From NCBI GenBank assembly GCA_017936785.1, contig JAGBEV010000031.1, positions 62,001 to 126,000 of the forward strand: a stretch of 64,000 bases of DNA. The letters are read 5' to 3'. The notes below the pieces were generated by a model. That model ran no database searches. It was given only the letters and a program-made list of their open reading frames with translations, and was not told where the DNA came from. Positions 16,592-24,197 of the stretch are shown here, piece by piece. The translations under genes and the position numbers were made by a program. Position 1 is the first letter of the stretch, and each line of letters starts with the position of its first letter. The DNA is from Lachnospiraceae bacterium. GTDB lineage: Bacteria > Bacillota > Clostridia > Lachnospirales > Lachnospiraceae.

Positions 16592-17992
16592 TTACTTCTC
16601 CTCTCCATCGGCAAGTGCTGCCTTTATCATGATCGCACATTCGATACGCTTCCTCTGCAGCTCGCATCCGATATCATAAGCATCATTGATGCTGCCATGG
16701 AAGTTATATGAATTTGCCGCGCAGCCGCCGCTGCAATAAAATTTCGCAAAACAGTTTTTACACTTCTCTTTTGCATATACGTTACAGGTCTTAAATTCAT
16801 CACGGATAGCGGTATTTACAATTCCTTCATCCACATTTCCCATTAAGAACTGTTCCATTCCCACAAACTGGTGGCAGGGATAAAAATCTCCCCAGGGTGT
16901 CACCGCCAGATACTCTGTGCCCGAACCGCATCCGGAAAGCCTTTTTGCCACACAGGGTCCGCCCTCAAGATCTATCATAAAATGGAAGAAATTGAAACCT
17001 TGTCCTGCTTCCTTCCTCTGAATGATTTCTTTTGCCAGTTCATCATACTGTTCCAAAATAACAGGAATATCTTCTTCTTTTATGGCATAATCTTCTTTTT
17101 CATCTGCCACCACCGGCTCTACGGAAATCTGTTTAAATCCCAGATCTGCCAGATGGATCACATCCCTGGAAAAGTCCAGATTGTGATGGGTAAAGGTTCC
17201 TCTTACATAGTAATCCATCTGGTTGCGGCTTTCTGCTACCTTAATGTATTTGGGAACAATTTCATCATAGCTGCCCTGTCCGCCTCTGTGGGGACGCATA
17301 TGATCGTGAACTTCTTTTCTTCCGTCTATGCTTAAAACAATATTTGCCATTTCTTTATTGGCAAACTCCAGTATTTCATCATTTAACAATACCCCGTTTG
17401 TAGTGAGGGTAAAACGGAATTTCTTGTGATAAGGCTCTTCTAAAGATCTGCCGTATGCTACCAGGTCCTTTATTACCTGCCAGTTCATAAGCGGCTCACC
17501 GCCAAAGAAATCCACTTCCAGATTCACTCGGTTTCCGGAATTCTTTACAAGGAAATCAAGGGCTTTTTTCCCTACCTCATAACTCATGATTGCCCGTCTG
17601 CCGTGATATTCTCCCTCTTCTGCAAAGCAGTATTTACATGCCAGATTGCAGTCATGGGCAATATGGAGACACAATGCCTTTACCACAGTTTCACGGTCTT
17701 TGAATTCCTGAATATACGGTTCATATATATCATCCGTATACAGCATTTCAGCTTCCGCTAATTCTACAATTTCATCAACGGCTTCCGATACTTCTTCCTC
17801 ATGATAGGAAGCTCCTGCCTCTTTTAAGGCTTGTCCTGCCAGTGCAAGCAGCCTTTCCTTAGTGCTTTTCTCCCGGACAGCCCGCTCCAGAACCGGTATC
17901 AGATCATAGACAACATCATCAACCACATGGACTGCCCCGCTGTTTACATCCAGCACCAGGTTGTAGCCGTTGTTTTTATAAACATGTACCAC
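16592..17992 (-). CDS. scfB: SCIFF radical-SAM maturase (thioether-forming, SPASM domain)
   Basis: A radical S-adenosylmethionine enzyme that crosslinks cysteines of the SCIFF peptide to other residues as thioethers. The cluster motif CNLACKYCF lies near residue 115. The SPASM region has CGSGTEYLAV, HQFVGMEQF and the C-terminal cysteines CKNCFAKFYCSGGCAANSY. The N-terminal VHVYKNNGYNLVLDVNSG is characteristic of the family. GTG at 17992 is chosen because AGGAG lies 8 nt upstream; a TTG at 18013 is less likely. It lies downstream of the peptide gene and is coupled to secDF. Confidence 0.95.
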   Translation of the reverse strand: MVHVYKNNGYNLVLDVNSGAVHVVDDVVYDLIPVLERAVREKSTKERLLALAGQALKEAGASYHEEEVSEAVDEIVELAEAEMLYTDDIYEPYIQEFKDRETVVKALCLHIAHDCNLACKYCFAEEGEYHGRRAIMSYEVGKKALDFLVKNSGNRVNLEVDFFGGEPLMNWQVIKDLVAYGRSLEEPYHKKFRFTLTTNGVLLNDEILEFANKEMANIVLSIDGRKEVHDHMRPHRGGQGSYDEIVPKYIKVAESRNQMDYYVRGTFTHHNLDFSRDVIHLADLGFKQISVEPVVADEKEDYAIKEEDIPVILEQYDELAKEIIQRKEAGQGFNFFHFMIDLEGGPCVAKRLSGCGSGTEYLAVTPWGDFYPCHQFVGMEQFLMGNVDEGIVNTAIRDEFKTCNVYAKEKCKNCFAKFYCSGGCAANSYNFHGSINDAYDIGCELQRKRIECAIMIKAALADGEEK

Positions 17993-18035
17993 CGTATTCT
18001 CTCCTAAATCCAACTATATTATCACAAGCCCAGCC

Positions 18036-18117
18036 TGTGTTCGCCGTTTGCGATGGTTTATGACCATTTCGCAAATCGATATAAACGTATAATAAGCAGC
18101 GATCTTACTCGCTGCTT
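18036..18117 (-). promoter_or_regulatory. Two hairpins between SCIFF peptide and maturase genes
   Basis: On the minus strand a 9-bp perfect stem (AAGCAGCGA / TCGCTGCTT, 18094-18117) follows the peptide stop. A second bulged stem then pairs TTTGCGA..TGGT with its complement (about 18045-18075). Neither has a long U-run. They could partly terminate or stabilise the short peptide transcript so that the peptide is made in excess over its maturase; this role is inferred. Confidence 0.5.
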
Positions 18118-18130
18118 AAGAAACATCATA

Positions 18131-18274
18131 TTATTTAACCTGTTCGCAACTCTGATTGCCAACTGTACAAGATGTTTTGCAAGCTGACTGACAAGATGTC
18201 TGGCACTCACCACATCCGCCTTTTTTCATGGATTTCTTTAAATCTCTCGTGCTTAATGTTTTGATATGTTTCAT
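18131..18274 (-). CDS. scfA: SCIFF ribosomal peptide precursor (six cysteines in forty-five)
   Basis: A 47-residue precursor starting MKHIKTLSTRDLKKSMKKGG. Six cysteines follow within residues 21-43, at spacing 21, 24, 28, 32, 36 and 43. This is the nearly universal clostridial SCIFF family peptide, modified by the radical-SAM enzyme encoded 140 bp downstream. AAAGGAGG precedes the ATG by 7 nt. A promoter is seen at 18316-18344. The function of the mature peptide is not established; quorum signalling or metabolism have been proposed for the family. Confidence 0.95.
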   Translation of the reverse strand: MKHIKTLSTRDLKKSMKKGGCGECQTSCQSACKTSCTVGNQSCEQVK

Positions 18275-18315
18275 AACAAAGCCTCCTTTATTCACTTTAA
18301 GTACTCAATAAGCAG

Positions 18316-18344
18316 ATTATATCACAGTTTTTCCGCCATTGAAA
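18316..18344 (-). promoter_or_regulatory. Promoter of the SCIFF peptide gene
   Basis: A consensus TATAAT -10 box, 17-nt spacer and a weak -35 (TTTCAA) on the minus strand. Transcription would start about 35 nt before the peptide start codon, just after the upstream membrane gene ends. Confidence 0.6.
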
Positions 18345-18353
18345 GACTTTTTT

Positions 18354-18740
18354 TCAGCTTAGCATGCCGCCTAACATACCGCCTCCGGCACAGAGCATAA
18401 AGGTCGTCAGCAAATGACTGCCCACTACTGTTTCCTGTTGTCCCGCTATCATGGAAACCACAGCCAGTATTACAAAATACCCTGCTCCCAGCAGAAATCC
18501 CCACAGAAATTTGCGCACCTTTAATTTCTTTCCTGCCAGAAAGCCTGTCAGGAAGGTGACCAGCACATAGATGACAATAACTGCAATATTGACAATCTTT
18601 TCATCCAGCCGGAATTTGTAAAGCAGAAATGCCAGCCCCAATAGAAGCGCTCCTGTCAGCACATAGGCGAAGACCAGCAATCCTAACATCACCAATATTT
18701 TACCATTTACACTTTCCTTATCCAATAATTGTTGACGCAT
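18354..18740 (-). CDS. TIGR04086-family membrane protein
   Basis: A membrane protein of about 128 residues with four predicted spans, near residues 12-38, 46-65, 72-95 and 104-126 from the chosen start. The layout (MRQQLLDKESVNGKILVMLG, then LLGLAFLLYKF, then a glycine-rich end AGGGMLGGMLS) fits the TIGR04086 family. That family is found next to SCIFF loci across Clostridia. ATG at 18740 follows GGGGG at 6 nt; the upstream in-frame TTG lacks a good binding site. A role in SCIFF biology is suggested only by conserved proximity. Confidence 0.75.
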   Translation of the reverse strand: MRQQLLDKESVNGKILVMLGLLVFAYVLTGALLLGLAFLLYKFRLDEKIVNIAVIVIYVLVTFLTGFLAGKKLKVRKFLWGFLLGAGYFVILAVVSMIAGQQETVVGSHLLTTFMLCAGGGMLGGMLS

Positions 18741-18769
18741 CCCATTCCCCCTGTTTATTTCTCTTTTAC

Positions 18770-18799
18770 TTGACAATTAAAAACATTTTATAGTATCTT
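18770..18799 (+). promoter_or_regulatory. Candidate promoter for the CNNM/CBS gene
   Basis: TTGACA and TATCTT separated by 18 nt on the plus strand, in the 110-bp divergent gap before the start at 18853. The -10 box is imperfect. Confidence 0.45.
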
Positions 18800-18852
18800 T
18801 CCTTATAACATATGATGTAATACAAAAAATATGATTGGAGTTGATTTTAATT

Positions 18853-20241
18853 TTGGATACCCCTGAGGTCATACAATTGATAATTCTGGTAGTGCTGCTG
18901 ATGCTTTCCGCCTTTTTCTCTTCTGCGGAAACTGCCTTAACCTGTGTAAATAAGGTTAAGATGAAAACCCTGGCAGACGAAGGCAATAAAAATGCAAAAC
19001 GTGTTCTGGATATACTGGAATCTCCCGGCAAAATGCTGAGTACCATTCTGATCGGCAATAACCTGGTAAACATATCCACAACTTCCCTTGCAACAACCCT
19101 GACTATTAAAGTGTTTGGAAGTGTTTTTGTAGGCGTGGCAACAGGAATTCTGACGATCCTGATCTTATTATTCGGCGAGATCGTCCCCAAGACAGCTGCC
19201 AGCATCAATTCCGAAAAGCTGGCTCTTACCTACAGCCCGTTGATCAAGGCTTTGATGTTTGTATTGACGCCTGTGATCTTCATTGTGGATAAACTGTCAG
19301 GAGTCCTTTTAAAGCTCATGCATATTAACGCAAACGGCACTTATAATCCCATGACTGAAAGTGAACTGAAAACCTATGTTGAGGTCAGCCATGAAGACGG
19401 TGCCATTGAATCCGAGGAACGGGAAATGATCTTAAACGTATTCGACCTGGGCGATTCCCTTGCAAGAGACATTATGATTCCCCGTATAGAAATGACTATG
19501 GTAGATGTGGATACCTCCTATACCAAGCTTCAGAATCTGTTTAAAAACACCCTCTACTCCCGTATTCCCGTATACGAAGAGGACAAAGACCACATAATCG
19601 GCAGTGTAACCTTAAAAGATTTCTTTTTAGTCAGCAAAAAATCCGATTTTAATGTGCGTAACATTATGAGGGATATTTATTATACTTATGAAACAAAAAA
19701 GACAGATGACCTGCTCATAGAAATGCGTGAAAGCGCCAACAACATTGCCGTTGTACTGGATGAGTACGGTGCTGCTGTAGGTCTTATTACACTGGAAGAT
19801 CTGCTGGAAGAGATCGTAGGTGAAATCCGTGACGAATATGATGAAGAAGAGGAAGAACTGTTAAAGGAAATCGATACAAGAACCTATGACATTGCAGGTT
19901 CCATGAAGCTGGACGATATCAACGACGCCCTGTTGACCAGCTTTGATTCCGATGACTATGACTCTATCGGGGGTATCATGATCGAACATCTGGACCACAT
20001 TCCCAAAAAGGGAGAAAGCGTCACTTTGGAAGACGGTACAGTAATCACAGCCTCCATCATGAACAAAAACCGCATTATGCGGGTTACGGTAGTATTGCCT
20101 GAAAAGTCCGATGAAAACGGAAAAGAAAACGAAGAAACCATGGAAGTCCCAAATAAAGAGGAAAGCTCTTCTGATACATCTTCTATGGAAAGTTCTTCTG
20201 ACAAGAAATCTTCCCATGAGGAGGAGGCTTTTGGATCATAA
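18853..20241 (+). CDS. Hemolysin-type CNNM/CBS membrane protein (CorC/HlyC family)
   Basis: A protein of about 462 residues: an N-terminal CNNM transmembrane domain (to about residue 180), two CBS domains (about 200-320) and a CorC_HlyC transporter-associated domain (about 335-410). Visible cues are LSAFFSSAETALT near the start, LFGEIVPKTAA, and DEYGAAVGLITLEDLLEEIVGEI in the second CBS. Members are linked to Mg2+/Co2+ transport or resistance. The start is probably TTG at 18853, with GGAG 12 nt upstream and no in-frame ATG nearby. A serine/glutamate-rich tail of about 45 residues is unusual. The gene overlaps the convergent YkgJ gene by 6 nt. Confidence 0.88.
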   Translation: MDTPEVIQLIILVVLLMLSAFFSSAETALTCVNKVKMKTLADEGNKNAKRVLDILESPGKMLSTILIGNNLVNISTTSLATTLTIKVFGSVFVGVATGILTILILLFGEIVPKTAASINSEKLALTYSPLIKALMFVLTPVIFIVDKLSGVLLKLMHINANGTYNPMTESELKTYVEVSHEDGAIESEEREMILNVFDLGDSLARDIMIPRIEMTMVDVDTSYTKLQNLFKNTLYSRIPVYEEDKDHIIGSVTLKDFFLVSKKSDFNVRNIMRDIYYTYETKKTDDLLIEMRESANNIAVVLDEYGAAVGLITLEDLLEEIVGEIRDEYDEEEEELLKEIDTRTYDIAGSMKLDDINDALLTSFDSDDYDSIGGIMIEHLDHIPKKGESVTLEDGTVITASIMNKNRIMRVTVVLPEKSDENGKENEETMEVPNKEESSSDTSSMESSSDKKSSHEEEAFGS

Positions 20242-20874
20242 TTTCATTCTCTCATAAAACTGTTCATAAAAATCCCTTTTACAGTCATAGGGATTCAGGT
20301 AAAAATTTTGCAAAATATTCATAGAGGCATTCTTAACGCCGCTCTCCCATTGAGTTTTGGGAAGAGCGGCATTTTTTTCTCTCACATCTTTCAGGAAATA
20401 GTGCCAGTCTGTCAAAAATCTCTCATACTTCTCCATAGGTGTTATATCAATCCAATGGATGATTTTTACCTTGGTCTTATCTTTTGTAGATTGACATGCA
20501 TCCTGCAGGATAAAATAGGACAATTTCCCATCCTCATAATTTCTTCCTAAAGGAAACAATCTGCACAGTCCGGGACGGAAACCGTGAATCCCACAGCGCC
20601 CCTGGGCATTGAGAAACATACATTGTTCCTCTTCTCCCGCCATTTTCAGATTGGGGAGGATCAGCCCCTCATGGACATTTAATTCCACCTGCCCCAATAA
20701 CAGTTCCTGCGGCGTACACTGCAATCCTGTCTCCAGCTCATAAAAGTCAAAAGGGTCCAGAATAATGGAATTTCCCATTCCCCGGCAGCAGTCAGAGCAG
20801 CCCTTGCAATCATGACAGCCGATCTTCACATTTTTATAGGATTCAAATAATTCATTTGCTCCTGACATTTCCAT
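20236..20874 (-). CDS. YkgJ-family cysteine cluster protein
   Basis: A 212-residue cytosolic protein with the CxxCxxCC cluster as CHDCKGCSDCCRGMG near residue 19. Later cysteines lie in CMFLNAQGRCGIHGFRPGLC near residue 85, all expected to bind an Fe-S cluster or zinc. The pattern 'GrC.ih..RP..Cr.FP' defines the YkgJ/UPF0153 family, whose function is unknown. The ATG at 20874 begins MEMSGANEL. The gene converges on the CNNM gene. Confidence 0.88.
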   Translation of the reverse strand: MEMSGANELFESYKNVKIGCHDCKGCSDCCRGMGNSIILDPFDFYELETGLQCTPQELLLGQVELNVHEGLILPNLKMAGEEEQCMFLNAQGRCGIHGFRPGLCRLFPLGRNYEDGKLSYFILQDACQSTKDKTKVKIIHWIDITPMEKYERFLTDWHYFLKDVREKNAALPKTQWESGVKNASMNILQNFYLNPYDCKRDFYEQFYERMKL

Positions 20875-20895
20875 TTCCTCTTAGTTTCAGGTATT

Positions 20896-21405
20896 TTACT
20901 CCTGTAATCGGTCTAAATGACCGCAGATATATTCTTCTACTTCGCTTTTTTCCATTCCCAGGGCAATGGCAAGTTCTCCATGAAGGTTATCTCCTGCTTT
21001 TTTGAAATAGCGGTCATCTGTATTGGTTGTTTTCTTACCATGGGAAATTCTGTCCTGCCTCCTCAGATACAGGGTCTTGATAATACTTACCCACTGTCTG
21101 CAGTCACAGGAGCGCATTGCTTCCTTGTATTTTAATTCCCGCTGCTTTTCATCGCCTATCCACATTTCCGGTATATTGGGAATATCATCGATCAAAGCCT
21201 TTGCTTCATCGCCGGTCAGCATCTGGCGCATCAGCACTTTATCGTTATCCACTGCGGAATAAATCTTCCCCGCCTCTTCATAAACAGGCTTTAATTCATA
21301 ATATTTTTGTCCTTTTGTAGCTCCCGGCAGATTTAATTCCGTAATATTTTCCACCTTACAGATTCCCCGGCTTTCGTATACAATAAAATCTCCTACTTTA
21401 AACAT
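20896..21405 (-). CDS. CarD-family transcriptional regulator
   Basis: A regulator of about 169 residues. The N-terminal CarD/TRCF-type RNA-polymerase-interaction domain starts MFKVGDFIVYESRGICKV and is followed by a helical DNA-binding part (residues 75-165) including RQWVSIIKTLYLRRQDRISH. CarD proteins stabilise open promoter complexes. The internal ATG at 21405 is used: the family begins here, and the 19 upstream residues are basic and fall in the leader. A promoter at 21532-21561 gives a ~120-nt leader containing a GCG-rich hairpin. Confidence 0.85.
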   Translation of the reverse strand: MFKVGDFIVYESRGICKVENITELNLPGATKGQKYYELKPVYEEAGKIYSAVDNDKVLMRQMLTGDEAKALIDDIPNIPEMWIGDEKQRELKYKEAMRSCDCRQWVSIIKTLYLRRQDRISHGKKTTNTDDRYFKKAGDNLHGELAIALGMEKSEVEEYICGHLDRLQE

Positions 21406-21531
21406 TTTGCTTCTCACTTTCCGGCCGGTAGAAGCTTTACGCTTTACACGCCTACATTTCACAGGTTTTAGGCAATGAAAAGCGCAAATCCGCTTTTATC
21501 GAATTTACGCTTTTATTATCTTTCTGTATCT

Positions 21532-21561
21532 ATTTTAACATTTTAAAATTTTGAAAGTCAA
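21532..21561 (-). promoter_or_regulatory. Promoter of the carD-like gene
   Basis: TTGACT and TAAAAT separated by 18 nt on the minus strand. Between it and the start codon an imperfect stem at about 21480-21515 (GCGTAAAT / ATTTGCGC then TTTT) could terminate or modulate the transcript. Confidence 0.65.
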
Positions 21562-21675
21562 GATTTTTCATTTTTATATTCCCCGAATATTTTTCATCGC
21601 TGATAAATCAGACCATTTTTTTGTCACACATTGCCAAAAATTCCATAAACTAATAGAAAAACTTAAGGTGAAACC

Positions 21676-22203
21676 ATGGCAACAATTGTATTGGATGCAG
21701 GCCACGGCGGCTCAGATGCCGGTGCTGTCTACGGAAACCGGGTCGAAAAAGACGATAATCTTGCCCTGACTCTCGCTGTAGGAGATATCCTTCAAAGAAA
21801 TGGGGTCAATGTCATTTATACAAGAACAAACGACATTTATGAAACACCGCTGCAAAAGGCAACGGAAGCAAATGAAGCAAATGCTGACTACTTTGTTTCC
21901 ATTCACCGAAATTCCACTCCGGTCCCCAATTCCTACTCCGGTGTGGAAAGTCTTGTTTATAACCGATACGGCAGAGCCTACGAAATGGCAACAAACATTA
22001 ACGAACAGTTAAGCAGAATCGGCATGAACAATCTGGGCATCAACGAACGAAAAAACCTGGTTGTTTTAAGACGCACTAACATGCCAGCCGTTCTTCTGGA
22101 GATCGGCTACGTAAATACAGACGCGGATAATGTATTTTTTGACACCCGTTTCGATGATATTGCTAACGCCATTGCCCAAGGGATTCTGGAGACAGTAAGA
22201 TGA
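21676..22203 (+). CDS. N-acetylmuramoyl-L-alanine amidase (Amidase_3)
   Basis: A 175-residue zinc amidase that cleaves the lactyl-peptide bond of peptidoglycan. Zinc ligands and catalytic residues are seen as His in VLDAGHGGSD (residue 9), Glu in NRVEKDDNLAL (about 25), His in VSIHRNS (about 77) and Glu in AVLLEIGYV (about 147). It is only the catalytic domain, without signal peptide or wall-binding repeats. CwlC-like mother-cell lysis after sporulation is therefore a reasonable inference. AAGGTG precedes the ATG. The last 41 nt overlap the convergent phosphopantetheinyl transferase gene. Confidence 0.9.
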   Translation: MATIVLDAGHGGSDAGAVYGNRVEKDDNLALTLAVGDILQRNGVNVIYTRTNDIYETPLQKATEANEANADYFVSIHRNSTPVPNSYSGVESLVYNRYGRAYEMATNINEQLSRIGMNNLGINERKNLVVLRRTNMPAVLLEIGYVNTDADNVFFDTRFDDIANAIAQGILETVR

Positions 22204-22819
22204 TCTGATCAGGAAAATGATCCTCATGGGAAGATACGGAAAGAAAATAACCGGATATAGACGTATAAGTTTTGGTATAAATGCAGTCCCCTCCCCCCTC
22301 TGAGACATTCCCGGAATTTTCATAAGCTTCCAAAAGCAAAGCAATGCCTTTTCCCGAAAGCTTAGCCATACTTTCCTTCCTTGTCCAGAGCTTTGTAAAC
22401 ACCCTGTTCTTTTCCTCCTCTTTCTTTCCTTCAAGGTACTGCATTTCCTTTGGAAGACAAATACGCCTTGCCACATTTTCTTTATACTGCCTGATCCTTT
22501 CAATATCGATACCCACCTCTTTGGTATCCACCACACAGGCAGCATAATCCCCACTATGAGAAAGGTTTACATAAAACCCACTCTCCCGTGGAAAAAACAT
22601 CTTTCCATTTTCGTTAAACTCAGGCGTTTCCTCCAGTGAAACGCCTCCTTTTTTCATACAAAACAAAAGCAAAGCCCCCGCCGTCAGGCTCCTATCCCTG
22701 TCCGCTTGATTCCTACACTCATCTGCCGCCCTCCTCCTAAAATCCGGCAACCTGTCATAAATTTCCTTTCTCCCAAACTCTCCCATTATGTCAGACACTC
22801 TCACCACAAAAATATCCAT
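22163..22819 (-). CDS. 4'-phosphopantetheinyl transferase (Sfp-like)
   Basis: An enzyme of about 218 residues that transfers phosphopantetheine from CoA to carrier proteins. Family motifs are FYVNLSHSGDYAACVV near residue 85, VGIDIERIR (Mg2+ ligands) near residue 102, and FTKLWTRKESMAKLSGKG (the W-x-KE-x-x-x-K signature) near residue 142. No carrier protein or synthase gene is adjacent, so it probably serves targets elsewhere. ATG at 22819 is taken, with AGGTGAGG close upstream; a GTG at 22828 is possible. The gene tail overlaps the amidase gene. Confidence 0.9.
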   Translation of the reverse strand: MDIFVVRVSDIMGEFGRKEIYDRLPDFRRRAADECRNQADRDRSLTAGALLLFCMKKGGVSLEETPEFNENGKMFFPRESGFYVNLSHSGDYAACVVDTKEVGIDIERIRQYKENVARRICLPKEMQYLEGKKEEEKNRVFTKLWTRKESMAKLSGKGIALLLEAYENSGNVSEGGGDCIYTKTYTSISGYFLSVSSHEDHFPDQIILLSPESLGQWR

Positions 22820-22875
22820 AGCCCTCACCTAAGCCTTTCTCACACCAAAAGCCCCATAAATCCACAGCGTAAATT

Positions 22876-23025
22876 GCAATTTGCCGGGAAACTATATAGT
22901 TCCTTGGGGGACCGTATAAAAACGCCGGCACTTAGGCTGTGTCCTTTACAGCCTTAGTACCGCTGCGTTTTTATCCGAGCGAGAGCGCGTCCCAAAAGGA
23001 ACTATATAGTTTCCCGGCAAATTGC
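22876..23025. repeat. 150-bp near-perfect inverted-repeat element
   Basis: Perfect 30-bp arms at 22876-22905 and 22996-23025 enclose further paired blocks. GGGAC pairs with GTCCC, then 12 of 13 bases around TATAAAAACGC match, then 9 of 10 bases of CTTAGGCTGT at the tip. A bulge (about nine bases) lies in the right half. The element fills the gap between the transferase start and the dehydrogenase stop. It could be a small non-autonomous element or a large terminator-like RNA hairpin. Confidence 0.85.
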
Positions 23026-23034
23026 CAACACACT

Positions 23035-24141
23035 TTATTTATCCACTTTTGTCCTCAACCCCATCCGATAGACTGCATCACTGTCGTCTGCCATCCGGTC
23101 ATAGATCATATCCAGCCACTTCCGGTTCAACTCCGTAGTACTTAAGATCGTATACCGGTCCTTCCTTGTTTCCGGTGCACGCATCCACGCATCAGCAAAA
23201 ATATCCTTTGTGATCCCATAGGAAGCCGGATTTAAGTCAATGCCGTATTCCCTGCACACCTTCACAAGCTGGGTCTCATCCCTGCCCTGAAAGATACATG
23301 CCCCCACGCTTCCTAAAGCAACTGCCATTCCATGGGAAATCTTTAGCTGTGGATAATATTCTTCTATAGCATGACAGAATAAATGCTCTGATCCGCTGCT
23401 GGGTCTGGAACTGCCTGCAATTTCCATGGCAAGTCCGCCCATGACCAGTGCCCTTGATAAAATGCGGATAAAGGTTTTGCTGGTCAGAGACTTATCGTCA
23501 CAATGATATACACTATCATATGCCATCCTTGCAAGGGCATAGGCAAAATCATCTACCGGTTTTCCCTCTTTCTTTGCCGCAAGCTGCCAGTCAAATAATG
23601 CCGTATGCTTGCTGATGGTATCTCCGATACCCGATAAGGTCTGTCCCTTGGGTGCTTTCATGATCATATCCGTATCTACCAGGATCGCTGTAGGTATCTT
23701 ACAGCCCAGGGTCTTACGGTTCATACCCTCAGTCTGCAGAACCGAAAAAGGCGACGCAAGGGAATCATTGCTCAAAGTGGTGGGCAGACAGATATAAACA
23801 GCTTTTCCCACAAATGCAGCATATTTTGCCACATCCAGGACTCTGCCGCCTCCAAAGCCGATCACGACCTTGATGTTATGAATACAGATATATTTTGCAA
23901 GTTCCACCGCCTGGTTAAAGCTGCCCTCTTCAGACAAATAAACCTCACTGTTTCCGAAGTCCCGTTGTAATTCCTCCAGATATTCCGGATACAGATCCTT
24001 TAAAAACTGTTCTGTTACGATAATTGCTTTTTGTCCTTTTATCTGAGGCAGATAAGAAGCCACGGTCTCATCCACATGTTCAAAGACACCTTCCTCCACC
24101 ACCAGACAAAGAGGCAGATTAAAACGATTAAACTGATTCAT
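23035..24141 (-). CDS. Glycerol-1-phosphate dehydrogenase-like iron/zinc alcohol dehydrogenase
   Basis: A 368-residue protein of the EgsA/AraM branch of the iron-containing dehydrogenase superfamily. The cofactor-binding GFGGGRVLDVAKYAA lies near residue 95, LPTTLSNDSLASPFSVL near 120, SGIGDTISKHTALFDW near 170 and the metal-binding SSGSEHLFCHAIEEYY near 250. Family members reduce dihydroxyacetone phosphate to sn-glycerol 1-phosphate, which in bacteria feeds heptaprenylglyceryl lipids or polymers. The substrate is inferred. The stop lies 10 nt from the inverted repeat, and aspS begins upstream after a 57-nt gap. Confidence 0.75.
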   Translation of the reverse strand: MNQFNRFNLPLCLVVEEGVFEHVDETVASYLPQIKGQKAIIVTEQFLKDLYPEYLEELQRDFGNSEVYLSEEGSFNQAVELAKYICIHNIKVVIGFGGGRVLDVAKYAAFVGKAVYICLPTTLSNDSLASPFSVLQTEGMNRKTLGCKIPTAILVDTDMIMKAPKGQTLSGIGDTISKHTALFDWQLAAKKEGKPVDDFAYALARMAYDSVYHCDDKSLTSKTFIRILSRALVMGGLAMEIAGSSRPSSGSEHLFCHAIEEYYPQLKISHGMAVALGSVGACIFQGRDETQLVKVCREYGIDLNPASYGITKDIFADAWMRAPETRKDRYTILSTTELNRKWLDMIYDRMADDSDAVYRMGLRTKVDK

Positions 24142-24197
24142 GCACTTCCCGTTCTTTCTTTTCTTTCAATATCTTTGTCTTCTGCCATATCTTCCTG

